From Weissella confusa (lineage in GTDB: Bacteria > Bacillota > Bacilli > Lactobacillales > Lactobacillaceae): DNA of 64,000 nucleotides. Each line of letters begins with the position of its first letter. Positions within the stretch are counted from its first letter, which is position 1. Shown here one piece after another: positions 1 to 7,854 of this stretch. Under the pieces are notes generated by a model. The model was given only the letters and a program-made list of their open reading frames with translations. It searched no databases and was not told where the DNA came from. The stretch lies in assembly GCA_016466735.1 (NCBI GenBank), contig JAAOED010000004.1, positions 62,001 to 126,000 of the forward strand, given 5' to 3'. A program made the position numbers and the translations under genes.

Positions 1-1584
1 GAATGCCTTATTTTGCTTACCAAGTGATCCAAGTACCTTCAATGAATTGTCTTCACCCAAAGCACTCCACAGGTTAGAAGCAAGTGTTGCTTCCTTCTGC
101 TTATCGGTCATCTTGCCCATCTCACCAGTGATTTGCTTGAACATATCACCAGCTGTGACCTTACCGTCCTTATAGCCTTGGAACATGTCCTGTGACTTCT
201 TAGAGAACTCACTGATTGACTTGTCCATACGACCATCATTCAAGCTGATACTGAACTCCTTGGTGAAGTCCAGCAACTTGTCACCGTTGTAAGCTCCAGT
301 CTTGATACCATTGGCAATCATGCTGAATGAATCTTTGGCGGATAGTCCCATTTGACCAAGTACCTGTGAATACTCGGCCATGTTGTCGGAAATCTCACCG
401 CCAACGTCACCACCTTGCTTCTGCAAAGTGAATAGATTGTCGAAGTAGTCTTGGTAGCTCATGTTCCAAGCCTTCGTAGCGTTTTGAGCACCCTTTAATA
501 CTTCTTCAGTATCAGCACCAGAAGCCTTAGAATATTGGGTTACCAGCTTCGTTTGCTCTGCCAGTTCACCAACCTCAGCCTTTGGGTTCATTTGCTTCAA
601 CTTGGTGTAAGTTTCAGTCAAATCTTCAACTGATTCACCATAGCCTTGGGCATACAGCTTGTTGATAGCTGAGATAGCTTCCTTGGATTCCTTGTAAGAA
701 CCTGTGGTCTTAGCTTGCAGGGCGTTAACTTGACCCTGTTGGTCATAGATGGCCCCAACTAACTTAGATACGCCGGCTAAGGCGGTTCCTGCAACTGCTA
801 CGGTGGCCGTTAGGCCTGCTGTGGTCTTACCAACCGCTCCAGTTAGCTTTGAGAACTTCCCTGAAGCCTCCTCAGCACCGTTGTTCTTACCTACCTTAGA
901 TTGACCCAAGTCCAACTCTTCAAGGCTTTGCTTACCCTTAGCAATTGACGTGGCTGTCTTATCCAAGGCAATCTTTTGTTTGCTGATTGATTCACTCGAT
1001 GCGTCACCGGACTTGGTCATCTTCTCAAGTTGTCGTGACTGGGCTTCATACAGTTGAGATTGCTTATCAAGGGTACGTGATAGGCCTTCCTTTTGAGCTT
1101 TAAGGGCTTCTTCTTCCTTACCTTCGGCCTTCAATCGTTCAACATAAGCGTCCGTCTCCTTGATGGACTGTTGGATTTCCTTGTTAAGACCAGCAATTCC
1201 AGACTCTTGGAGTTCGTAAGCTTGTTTTGCCTTGGCTTGCTGCGCAATCATAGAGTTCAATTGACGCTCTGCCGTGGTTATTTGACTAGCGTACTTCTGA
1301 TAAGTAGCTTCACCGGCTTCAGTTGAACGGTTAACTTCAGCTTGCTCTTGTCGCAACTTTTGCAGCACGTCTTGTTGCTTTTCAACTGACTGGGATAGCC
1401 CTTTGTACTTAGCTTCAGATGCCCCAATTTCATCACCAGAAGCCTTCATCTGGGATTCCATTTGCTTCCACTCGTTTGTTGAGTCTTTAACAGCTGATTT
1501 AAGCTCATTCAGGGACTTTGTGGCTGACGTAGTATTCAGTCCCACTTCGGTAGCAAGTAGGCCCGCAACTTTCTCTTTTGCCAT
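1..1584 (-). CDS. phage tail tape measure protein (N-terminal part, cut by window edge)
   Basis: The minus-strand frame is open from an ATG at 1584 to the window edge without a stop (528 codons visible), so the 3' end is missing. A strong Shine-Dalgarno (AGAAAGGAGG) precedes the ATG. The first ~200 residues are rich in Lys, Glu, Gln and Ser with heptad-like spacing (KSLNELKSAVKDS and similar), typical of the coiled-coil start of tape measure proteins, which set tail length and enter the cell during DNA ejection. The gene directly follows the tail assembly chaperone frameshift region, the standard siphovirus position. Identity rests on composition and position. Confidence 0.85.
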   Translation of the reverse strand, partial: MAKEKVAGLLATEVGLNTTSATKSLNELKSAVKDSTNEWKQMESQMKASGDEIGASEAKYKGLSQSVEKQQDVLQKLRQEQAEVNRSTEAGEATYQKYASQITTAERQLNSMIAQQAKAKQAYELQESGIAGLNKEIQQSIKETDAYVERLKAEGKEEEALKAQKEGLSRTLDKQSQLYEAQSRQLEKMTKSGDASSESISKQKIALDKTATSIAKGKQSLEELDLGQSKVGKNNGAEEASGKFSKLTGAVGKTTAGLTATVAVAGTALAGVSKLVGAIYDQQGQVNALQAKTTGSYKESKEAISAINKLYAQGYGESVEDLTETYTKLKQMNPKAEVGELAEQTKLVTQYSKASGADTEEVLKGAQNATKAWNMSYQDYFDNLFTLQKQGGDVGGEISDNMAEYSQVLGQMGLSAKDSFSMIANGIKTGAYNGDKLLDFTKEFSISLNDGRMDKSISEFSKKSQDMFQGYKDGKVTAGDMFKQITGEMGKMTDKQKEATLASNLWSALGEDNSLKVLGSLGKQNKAF

Positions 1585-1598
1585 GTTTTACCTCCTTT

Positions 1599-2158
1599 CT
1601 ATCCTGGTAGTCCATTCCACATTTTCATCATGTCTTCTGACGACATCATGCGATTATCTTCTGAAGCATTCATGATAGACATCAAACTTTCGTACTCGGT
1701 TTCCTCAACATCATCAACACTCCAGTGCAGATTAACCATGACGTCCTTTTCGAACAGTTCTAAGTCCAAAATGCGGTTATGATATGTGATTACTCGTTCG
1801 CCTGGGCTTGTTCTAAACCCTCTTCATCTGACTCGTTTTGAATGTCCTCAATTTCTTGCTCTGACATTCCCATAATTCGCAAGTTCAATCGTTGAGCCAA
1901 AGCCGTAAGTTCTTCTTGATCCAGCTCTTCCAACTTATCAACTTCGTTAGGCTTCAACTTCAACACATCAACGACATAATCAACGGTTGCTTGTAGGGAG
2001 TCGCTGATTGCTTGCATGCTTTCGATAGGTTCATCTTCACTAAAACTGTCTTGCAGCTTAGCCATGTGCAGTTGCATGGCATACGTCTTCTTCAAATTCT
2101 TGATTGATGACTTCACAGTAAACGGTGCCTTGCGAATTTCTTGAAATGATAGGTTCAT
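1599..2158 (-). CDS. tail assembly chaperone, -1 frameshift fusion product (G-T type)
   Basis: A second reading frame without its own good start follows the 122-residue chaperone and runs to TAG at 1599-1601, just before the tape measure gene. The zero frame contains the heptamer G GGT TTA at 1820-1814, in the correct X XXY YYZ phase, 22 bases before the stop of the short product. A -1 slip there joins 115 residues of the first protein to 71 new ones (RTSPGERVITYHN... ending WNGLPG), 186 in all. Tail chaperones of long-tailed phages commonly make such a G and G-T pair before the tape measure gene. The slippery site is seen; the frameshift itself is inferred. Confidence 0.75.
1790..2158 (-). 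CDS. tail assembly chaperone, short product
   Basis: A 122-residue acidic protein between the major tail protein and tape measure genes. It starts with MNLSFQEIRKAPFTVKSS and ends in a Glu/Asp-rich tail (EEGLEQAQANE). Position and size fit the gpG-like chaperone that coats the tape measure protein while the tail tube polymerises on it. The ATG at 2158 has the Shine-Dalgarno AAAGGA. The last codons carry the frameshift heptamer described for the fusion product. No catalytic motif is expected or seen. Confidence 0.8.
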   Translation of the reverse strand: MNLSFQEIRKAPFTVKSSIKNLKKTYAMQLHMAKLQDSFSEDEPIESMQAISDSLQATVDYVVDVLKLKPNEVDKLEELDQEELTALAQRLNLRIMGMSEQEIEDIQNESDEEGLEQAQANE

Positions 2159-2209
2159 AATTAATTCCTTTCGTATTAGCAGGGCCTCTCACCCCATTCG
2201 AACCAGGTT

Positions 2210-2231
2210 ATTGTCGTGGTTGTAAGACAAT
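2210..2231 (-). other. small hairpin between major tail protein and chaperone genes
   Basis: ATTGTC and GACAAT arms (6 bp, 10-base loop) lie just after the major tail protein stop. No T tract follows on the minus strand, so this is not a strong intrinsic terminator. It may only protect the mRNA end of a highly expressed gene. Confidence 0.25.
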
Positions 2232-2241
2232 CGCTTTAACT

Positions 2242-2850
2242 TTAGTTACTGGGTGTAGTCGTGGCTTCGGTGTAACCACCAAAGACTTCTGACAACATTG
2301 CTGCCTTATCAAACTCCGTGTCGCCAGAGAAGAACATCTTCATTCCTTGGCCATTCCAGTCATCAACTCCAAATGATTGGTACGTCAATGCGTCCGTAAC
2401 ACGGTTTTCGTTGGCGTTGTCAGTTTGAACATTGACTGAAGCTTCCGTCATTTGTCCGTTTGAGAACGCATACAAAATCGAGTTCTTACGGTCAAGTGTT
2501 TCTGACTCAACAATCAATGCAACTCGTGGCAAGTCTTGTGATTGCAAGTAACCACCCTTTCCATCTGCTTCTCGGCCCAACAACTTTGACTTGATGTCGA
2601 ATGGCAAGTTGTTCCATACACCAGCGACTTGCGGGAATGACTTCGCCTTTGTAACATCAACCATTCCGTTATCACCAAACACTTGCGTACCGTTTGTTGA
2701 AATATTAGTGATATTGGCTGATGAAGTACCCAAATCCTTGAAATTTGATGTGTACAAACCGTCAGCCGTCAAACCTGCGTCACCCTTCAAAATCTTTCCG
2801 TCTGCGTCAATCAATGCAAGATACGTCTTCTTCAATCCTACTTGTGCCAT
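2242..2850 (-). CDS. major tail protein (tail tube)
   Basis: A 202-residue protein that resembles the phi13/TP901-1-type major tail proteins of Gram-positive siphoviruses: MAQVGLKKTYLALID at the N terminus, an asymmetric central part (QDLPRVALIVESETLDRK) and a Thr/Ser-rich end (TEATTTPSN). It would form the hexameric rings of the tail tube. The ATG at 2850 follows GGAGG at good spacing. Neighbours are the tail completion protein upstream and the tail chaperone downstream, the canonical order. Confidence 0.9.
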   Translation of the reverse strand: MAQVGLKKTYLALIDADGKILKGDAGLTADGLYTSNFKDLGTSSANITNISTNGTQVFGDNGMVDVTKAKSFPQVAGVWNNLPFDIKSKLLGREADGKGGYLQSQDLPRVALIVESETLDRKNSILYAFSNGQMTEASVNVQTDNANENRVTDALTYQSFGVDDWNGQGMKMFFSGDTEFDKAAMLSEVFGGYTEATTTPSN

Positions 2851-2878
2851 GTTTTAATTCCTCCAAATAAAAAGGAGA

Positions 2879-3271
2879 CTAGCCGTCATAGCCAATCTCC
2901 ATTAGTGTCGTTGTTTTGTTTACTTCGATATTTTTAATCATTTGCTGTCCATCGGTTTGGCTAATATCCAAATACCGTGGCTGACTGTCCGTGATACGCC
3001 ATTCCTTGGCTTCTAAGGCCTTGTACAGCGTTATCTCTTTACCAATAAGGTTCTCTTCGTCAAGCCCGTAGAAGACTTGTAAACGATACCCAAAGGCCAT
3101 CTCATTGAACGTGTTACCACCGTATGTCGTGATGTCTGAGTTGCTCTCAGTAATCAGCACTTGGGTGACATTCTTATTGTCGATAACTTCCTCGGGGATC
3201 GTATAAAAGTATACTTGCCAATCGGGGAACACTGAATGAACCACGTTATCGATTTCTTCCACTGGTGTCAT
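2879..3271 (-). CDS. DUF806-like tail completion/terminator protein
   Basis: A 130-residue protein (MTPVEEIDNVVHSVFP..., ending TTLMEIGYDG) that fits the DUF806 family found between the HK97 gp10-like and major tail protein genes of LAB siphoviruses. Family members are thought to cap the tail tube at the head-proximal end. Its ATG at 3271 overlaps the end of the upstream gene by four bases and has AGGAGG before it, so translation is probably coupled. The family call is from sequence memory and position. Confidence 0.75.
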   Translation of the reverse strand: MTPVEEIDNVVHSVFPDWQVYFYTIPEEVIDNKNVTQVLITESNSDITTYGGNTFNEMAFGYRLQVFYGLDEENLIGKEITLYKALEAKEWRITDSQPRYLDISQTDGQQMIKNIEVNKTTTLMEIGYDG

Positions 3272-3747
3272 TGGTTATTCCTCCTATCGATAATCTGCTT
3301 GTATACTTCTGCCTGAGCTTCAACAATCTTAGCCTGCAACTGTGAGTCGTTACGCAGGTTATCGATTGCATGGTCACCGTTAATAGCAACCTGGCCACCA
3401 TGCTTGTACTTGCGACCTTTTGAGGTGTACATCGGAAACTTAGTACCATTCTCAATGAAGTTGGCAATGTATGCCTTATCCTTTGAGAACCCAACTGTTG
3501 ATGAGCCATTTTTCATGCCGTCTACGTTGGTACTCTGCGTAATAACTGAATCAGCCAAATGTGGGTCTTTACCAGTTTGCCGGTGCCGGTAGTGGTTAGC
3601 CTTGTACTCTGATTCGAGTTCCTTAGCAAACACATCAGCACCTGCCTTAGTAACCTTAGCCTTATCCTCAACCGTCATGTTGGTTGATAGTGCTTCGGTA
3701 TCTTCAATAAAGGCGTTCAAAATGTCCTCTAATGATTGTTCTGCCAT
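3268..3747 (-). CDS. HK97 gp10-like head-tail/tail completion protein
   Basis: A 159-residue basic protein with the look of HK97 gp10/phi13-type tail components: helical N terminus (MAEQSLEDILNAFIEDTEAL), a central segment with HYRHRQTGKDPHLADS, and GFSKDKAYIANFIENGTKF near residue 100, where the family has its Gly/His core. It lies between the head closure protein and the DUF806 protein. Start ATG 3747 follows GGAGG. It probably acts in head-tail joining. Confidence 0.8.
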   Translation of the reverse strand: MAEQSLEDILNAFIEDTEALSTNMTVEDKAKVTKAGADVFAKELESEYKANHYRHRQTGKDPHLADSVITQSTNVDGMKNGSSTVGFSKDKAYIANFIENGTKFPMYTSKGRKYKHGGQVAINGDHAIDNLRNDSQLQAKIVEAQAEVYKQIIDRRNNQ

Positions 3748-3749
3748 AC

Positions 3750-4085
3750 CTATGCCCTCCGTTTTAGAGTTACGAAGTCATACGCAATAATGGCATTACT
3801 TTCATCTGGTGAGTATTGCACAATGTCATACATCACACTATCAATCTGAGCAACCTTGATACCTTCCACAGCAGCGTTGTGTCGTACCACGATGATCTTA
3901 GTGTTATCCAATGCAGTACCTTGAATTTGATACTGTTGATTTAACGTGCGGGTCTTGGGTGCATACCACATACTGAACTGTTTTACGAAGGTCTTTTTGA
4001 TTGATCCATTATTTGGATTCTGCCTTGATTCCACTGTGCCAAAATCTGCTTTGTGATTGAAATCAGAAGGTTTAAACATTGCCAT
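3750..4085 (-). CDS. phage head closure / head-tail adaptor protein
   Basis: A 111-residue protein (MAMFKPSDFNHKADFG..., ending FVTLKRRA) in the position of SPP1 gp16-like head closure proteins, between the connector and the gp10-like protein. The pattern of a short N terminus, a variable middle with KTFVKQFSMWYA, and a late VQYSPDESNA segment suits this beta-barrel family. The stop is two bases from the next start. Start ATG 4085 is preceded by GGAGG. Confidence 0.7.
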   Translation of the reverse strand: MAMFKPSDFNHKADFGTVESRQNPNNGSIKKTFVKQFSMWYAPKTRTLNQQYQIQGTALDNTKIIVVRHNAAVEGIKVAQIDSVMYDIVQYSPDESNAIIAYDFVTLKRRA

Positions 4086-4140
4086 TAAGCACCTCCTTTA
4101 ACGATTCTTGGCAACTATCTGCTAGGACTTAATTAGTCAG

Positions 4141-4197
4141 GTTAAATAACCGCCCAAGGGATTAGCCCTGTATTGTTATCATTCTATGAGGCGGTCT
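4141..4197 (-). other. nested hairpin in a gap inside the head gene operon
   Basis: The 118-base gap 4086-4203 is unusual in an otherwise tight operon. It holds an outer stem ACCGCC/GGCGGT (about 38 bases apart) and an inner AGGG/CCCT stem. There is no T tract, so a terminator is unlikely. It may be an mRNA processing or stability element. Confidence 0.3.
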
Positions 4198-4203
4198 CAC
4201 AGC

Positions 4204-4524
4204 CTACTTTGCTGGTGCTGCTGCTTCCTCCCATTCCGCATACTTACCGCGTAACTGACCAACAATTGAGTTGACAGCGGCATCCATTGTTACCGCCTTA
4301 ACTTCTGTCATACTGATGCGGTACGTGTATAACGTGCCAGCATAGGCATAGACAGCAGTTTCGTAACGGTCAACAACAGCAGGTTGAGCATAGAAATTGC
4401 CATCCGTTCCAATTGCATCCTTGATGTAATTTTCAGCTGCAGACAAGTAGCCATTGATAATTGCGTCATCATCAGCAAAATCAACACGCATTAGTGTCTT
4501 GAATTGTTCAATATTGACCGTCAT
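4204..4524 (-). CDS. phage head-tail connector protein (gp6-like)
   Basis: A 106-residue protein beginning MTVNIEQFKTLMRVDFADDD, then YLSAAENYIKDAIG and YETAVYAYAGTLYTYR. This matches the all-helical gp6/gp15-like head-tail connector family, which forms a ring under the portal. It directly follows the capsid gene. Start ATG 4524 has an AGGTGAG Shine-Dalgarno. A 118-base gap with a hairpin separates it from the next gene. Confidence 0.8.
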   Translation of the reverse strand: MTVNIEQFKTLMRVDFADDDAIINGYLSAAENYIKDAIGTDGNFYAQPAVVDRYETAVYAYAGTLYTYRISMTEVKAVTMDAAVNSIVGQLRGKYAEWEEAAAPAK

Positions 4525-4540
4525 TTAACTCACCTGCCTA

Positions 4541-5764
4541 TTAAGCTTGCGTTCCGGCTGCAACAGCTTGTTGAACAGTCTTTGCAGGTTGGTCAGCAAT
4601 AGCCGTGAATGACCCTGCCACAAATGCATCGGCATCGGTTGTCTTAACATCGAAGCGGTCAATAACACGTAGCTTAGTCAAGTCCTTCTCAAAGGCACCG
4701 CCTCCAATGTTAGTTGACAACAATGACATATTTTCACGGTCAAACAACGTTACAGCTTGCTTCAGGTCACCGAAGTACAAAGGCATTGCACCCTTGTTTG
4801 AAGGCAACCACTTGTCAGCGATTTCGATTACTTGCTTACCCTCAATCATGTAGTTTTCAGGTTGAGTAACATCACGTTGCAACAAGTAACGTCCGTCTGC
4901 GTCCTTAACCGTTGCCAAAACAGCAATACCAGACGTGTTAGTCATGAAGAATGACGTTGCACGGATAGCTGGGTCAACAGCAGTCAACGCCATCTTCTTG
5001 ATGTCATCGAACGTTGCCAATGTTGGCTTAGTTGGTGCTGCGTTCATAGCAGCGATGATGGCAGTGTTACGCGTAACAACAACCTTCTTTGCAATCCATG
5101 ATGACAACCATGCCAAGATGTTTTCTGCCGTATCCTTCAACAACGTGTTAGTTACCGTCGTGATACCTGCATAACGCTTAATCAAATACTTGATGGTTGA
5201 TAGCTTAGGGTCGTCGTTGTCGGCAATTACACCATCTTCTGCATCCAAGTTAGTCAATGGCGTGATGTCTGACCACTTCTCAAATACACGTGAACCGTTA
5301 GACGTTCCAACCTTTTCAACGTTGACGTATTGCTCCAATGAATCATATTGACGCTTCAACGTGTTGATAGCCGTCTCAATGTCTTGTGGAATCGTCAAAC
5401 CAATTGCGTTTCCATTTTCATCAGTTGATGATGAAACCAAGTTGACCACCTTTGGGTCATTCTTCATCATTCCAACAAAGTCCTTAACAAACTTGTCCTT
5501 GATATTGACCTCTTCGTCGTTCAGTGGCTTCTTGCCAGCGTCTGGGTCGTTCAAAACTGCATGTGCTTGGTCTTCAACGGCACGATCGTAGTTGTCCTTT
5601 GCCAAGTCACGCTTAGCCTTTGCAACGTCGATGTCGTTCTTAATTGAGTTAATAGCGTCAACGTCTGCTGCGTCGTCGTTTACCAACAAAGCCGCCTTGT
5701 TTTGCAAGTCAGACAATCGTTGTCCAGCCTCAACCCATGCGTTGTTCAATGCTTGAATATCCAT
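4541..5764 (-). CDS. major capsid protein, HK97 fold, with N-terminal scaffold (delta) domain
   Basis: A 407-residue protein. Residues 1 to about 100 are charged and helical (KNDIDVAKAKRDLAKDNYDRA), like the HK97 delta domain that serves as internal scaffold and is cut off by the prohead protease. The rest fits the HK97 capsid family, including the loop region near PQDIETAINTLKRQ, the ALTAVDPAIRATSFFMTN segment and the late MPLYFGDLKQAVTLFDRE segment. The protease gene lies just upstream, as expected for assembly. Start ATG 5764 follows GAGG. The cleavage site cannot be placed from sequence alone. Confidence 0.92.
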   Translation of the reverse strand: MDIQALNNAWVEAGQRLSDLQNKAALLVNDDAADVDAINSIKNDIDVAKAKRDLAKDNYDRAVEDQAHAVLNDPDAGKKPLNDEEVNIKDKFVKDFVGMMKNDPKVVNLVSSSTDENGNAIGLTIPQDIETAINTLKRQYDSLEQYVNVEKVGTSNGSRVFEKWSDITPLTNLDAEDGVIADNDDPKLSTIKYLIKRYAGITTVTNTLLKDTAENILAWLSSWIAKKVVVTRNTAIIAAMNAAPTKPTLATFDDIKKMALTAVDPAIRATSFFMTNTSGIAVLATVKDADGRYLLQRDVTQPENYMIEGKQVIEIADKWLPSNKGAMPLYFGDLKQAVTLFDRENMSLLSTNIGGGAFEKDLTKLRVIDRFDVKTTDADAFVAGSFTAIADQPAKTVQQAVAAGTQA

Positions 5765-5783
5765 ATGTTTTTACCTCGTAAAT

Positions 5784-6485
5784 TTATTTGTCTAGCAAAA
5801 TATCCAACTTGCGGGCTTTCAAATCGTCCACAGGCTGGATATCAGTCTTGTTGTTAATTTCTTTTTGCTTATCATTAGCGATAATATTCATCAGCTTGTT
5901 AATGGCTGACTTAGGTGGCAATGCAGCTTCCAGTGAATTAGTCACCAGTGGCGCATTTTCATCTACAAACATGATGCTGTCTGCGAAGCCTTGATTAACT
6001 GCATCTTGTGCGTTCAACCATGTTTCGTTAGACATCATTTGCAACAGGTCAGCTTGTGACTTACCTGTCTTTAGTTGATAGGCATTTGCAATTGACTTAT
6101 CAGTGTTGTTTAGCATTGCTGATGCACTGTCCATGTCATCAGAGTTGCCACCTTGGGTAGTTGATGCCTTGTGAATCATCAGTTGAGCGGTTGGAGCCAT
6201 ATTCACCGTGTCGCCGGCCATCGCAATTACAGATGCAGCACTAGCTGCTAGTCCTTGTACATTGACCGTGACGTTGCCTGGATATGCCTTCAACTCTGAA
6301 TAGATTTCACTGGCTGCGAACACGTCACCACCAGGCGATGAAATATTCACCACAACATCATCAACTTCACCATCGTTCAATACGTCTGCTACTGACTTAG
6401 GACTTGTATAGTCCATGCCAAAGTAGTCGTAAAACCACGCGCTATCGTTATCCATGACAGCGCCCTTGACGTTAATTTTCTTCAT
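5784..6485 (-). CDS. prohead protease, ClpP-like (S14 family)
   Basis: Counting from the upstream GTG at 6497, the ClpP-type motifs are ISSPGGD (51-58), GLAASAAS with the likely nucleophile Ser86, MIHKAS with His109, and NTDKSI with Asp133. I prefer ATG 6485 (MKKINVKG) because GGGAGG lies 11 bases before it, while it nearly abuts the GTG; this start removes four residues. The gene overlaps the end of the portal gene by 14 bases. The enzyme cuts the scaffold part of the capsid protein during prohead maturation. The C-terminal 50 residues are charged and not needed for the fold. Confidence 0.9.
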   Translation of the reverse strand: MKKINVKGAVMDNDSAWFYDYFGMDYTSPKSVADVLNDGEVDDVVVNISSPGGDVFAASEIYSELKAYPGNVTVNVQGLAASAASVIAMAGDTVNMAPTAQLMIHKASTTQGGNSDDMDSASAMLNNTDKSIANAYQLKTGKSQADLLQMMSNETWLNAQDAVNQGFADSIMFVDENAPLVTNSLEAALPPKSAINKLMNIIANDKQKEINNKTDIQPVDDLKARKLDILLDK

Positions 6486-7635
6486 CTTCCTTTTCACCTC
6501 CCTTCATTGTTGGCTTAGGCATAATTGCAATCGGCATATCGTCAGGCAAATAACCTTGGTTTCGCACCAGATATTCAAATTGGTTTTGGCCAAGTGCACC
6601 TTGCTTAACAATATTTGCCAACATTCCAAGATAGTTATCACCCATTGGGTCAATAGCTGGTCGCACGTCTGCCGTGATGTTCGCGGAAAGCTTAGTGTTT
6701 AACTCACCAACAACGGCACTTACAAAGCGATTAAGCGCGTTTGCGTACAGCCCTTTGATTTGGTCAAGTGACGATTGTTGGTCGCCTGTACCGTTCAAAT
6801 AACTGTCTGGTACGCCATAAACCTTGGCAATTTGGGTCGAAGTCCAATTGACCTGTCCCAAAAGTGCTGCAACATTGCTTTTGATTTCTAACGGCTTAAA
6901 CTCTTCCAAATCATCAAGCACAATTGGCCCGCCATTTGAAGCGGTGTATTGACTCATGAACTGCTTTGAACGTGATGCCTTGGTTTTCCAGTCAAGCAAA
7001 CCGCCACCCTTGATAGACAGCACACCGTTTGCATTAATCGACTGCTTCAACGCTTGAATTGTGAGCTTGTCGCTCTCTCTTTTTACGTTTAATTCGTTGC
7101 TTAATGCCGTGAGTGGACTGATACCAGTCAAACCACCGTTTGTACTCATCAATCGAACGTGGATAATGTCACCCTGACCAAAGAATTGCGTACCAATCAT
7201 CGGTTCATCGAATGACACTTGATATAACAACCCGCTACCGTCATCGGTGATGTACGGTTGAACTTGTGAAGGCCGTAATTGTTCCCAACGTTGGTCTTGT
7301 CCGTTAGCATTGCGCCAACGATAAGCAAACGCTTCACCGTTGAACAACATTTGAGCAAAGAATGACTGCCAGAATGCGTGCGGGTTAGTTCGTGGATCAG
7401 GGTTATTCAAAATACCCTGTGCACGTGTTGCATCCGCAATTAATCGTGAGCTTGCAAGGTCGCCACTGACTTGTGAAACCAGCGAGTACAAATCACTGTT
7501 ATGAATTGCTTCACGCACAGACACGTAATCTGAATTACCACCAGTTAGAAAGTTGACAATGCCGTCATCTAAACTGCCACCGTCAGAAGTAGCTGCGAAC
7601 ATGTTGCTAATCTTGGGTGGCTTGAATACTGCCAT
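6472..7635 (-). CDS. phage portal protein, HK97 family
   Basis: A 387-residue protein with features of the phage_portal family: YVSVREAIHNSDLYSLVSQVSGDLAS near residue 40, EAFAYRWRNANGQ near 100, GFGQGDIIHVR-like residues (FFGQGDIIHVRLMS) and VYGVPDSYLNG. It would form the dodecameric DNA gate at one capsid vertex. It sits between the terminase block and the protease gene. Start ATG 7635 has AGGAAGGAG before it. The C terminus ends in an acidic stretch (GGEKEDEEN). Confidence 0.93.
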   Translation of the reverse strand: MAVFKPPKISNMFAATSDGGSLDDGIVNFLTGGNSDYVSVREAIHNSDLYSLVSQVSGDLASSRLIADATRAQGILNNPDPRTNPHAFWQSFFAQMLFNGEAFAYRWRNANGQDQRWEQLRPSQVQPYITDDGSGLLYQVSFDEPMIGTQFFGQGDIIHVRLMSTNGGLTGISPLTALSNELNVKRESDKLTIQALKQSINANGVLSIKGGGLLDWKTKASRSKQFMSQYTASNGGPIVLDDLEEFKPLEIKSNVAALLGQVNWTSTQIAKVYGVPDSYLNGTGDQQSSLDQIKGLYANALNRFVSAVVGELNTKLSANITADVRPAIDPMGDNYLGMLANIVKQGALGQNQFEYLVRNQGYLPDDMPIAIMPKPTMKGGEKEDEEN

Positions 7636-7641
7636 ACTCCG

Positions 7642-7854
7642 TTACTCCTTCCTGTTAGTGTTGGTGCCATTGTCGATAAGCACGACGCCATATCCGGCAA
7701 CAGCAAGTGCAATAGTCAGCGAAATTCCACCAACCAGTGCATTAATCGTTAAAAACATGGTCAAAACAAAAACGACTAGTGCCAAGCTGAACAAAATAAC
7801 GTCCAACCTAGCCCTAATCGCTCGTGCCAAGCCTTTAATTTTCTTAGTAATCAT
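7642..7854 (-). CDS. small membrane protein between terminase and portal (DUF1056-like)
   Basis: A 70-residue protein starting MITKKIKGLARAIRARLD, with two hydrophobic segments (VILFSLALVVFVLTMFL and ISLTIALAVAGYGVVLI) and a short polar tail. The ATG at 7854 lies inside the last codons of the terminase gene, so translation is coupled. A longer frame starting at 7905 has no Shine-Dalgarno. LAB siphoviruses often carry a small membrane protein here (DUF1056 family); the family link is by position and topology. Function unknown. Confidence 0.65.
   Translation of the reverse strand: MITKKIKGLARAIRARLDVILFSLALVVFVLTMFLTINALVGGISLTIALAVAGYGVVLIDNGTNTNRKE

Noticed and set aside
1093..1675. Plus-strand open frames opposite the tape measure gene
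   Set aside because: They are antisense shadows of a continuous minus-strand coding frame with a good start. No ribosome sites.
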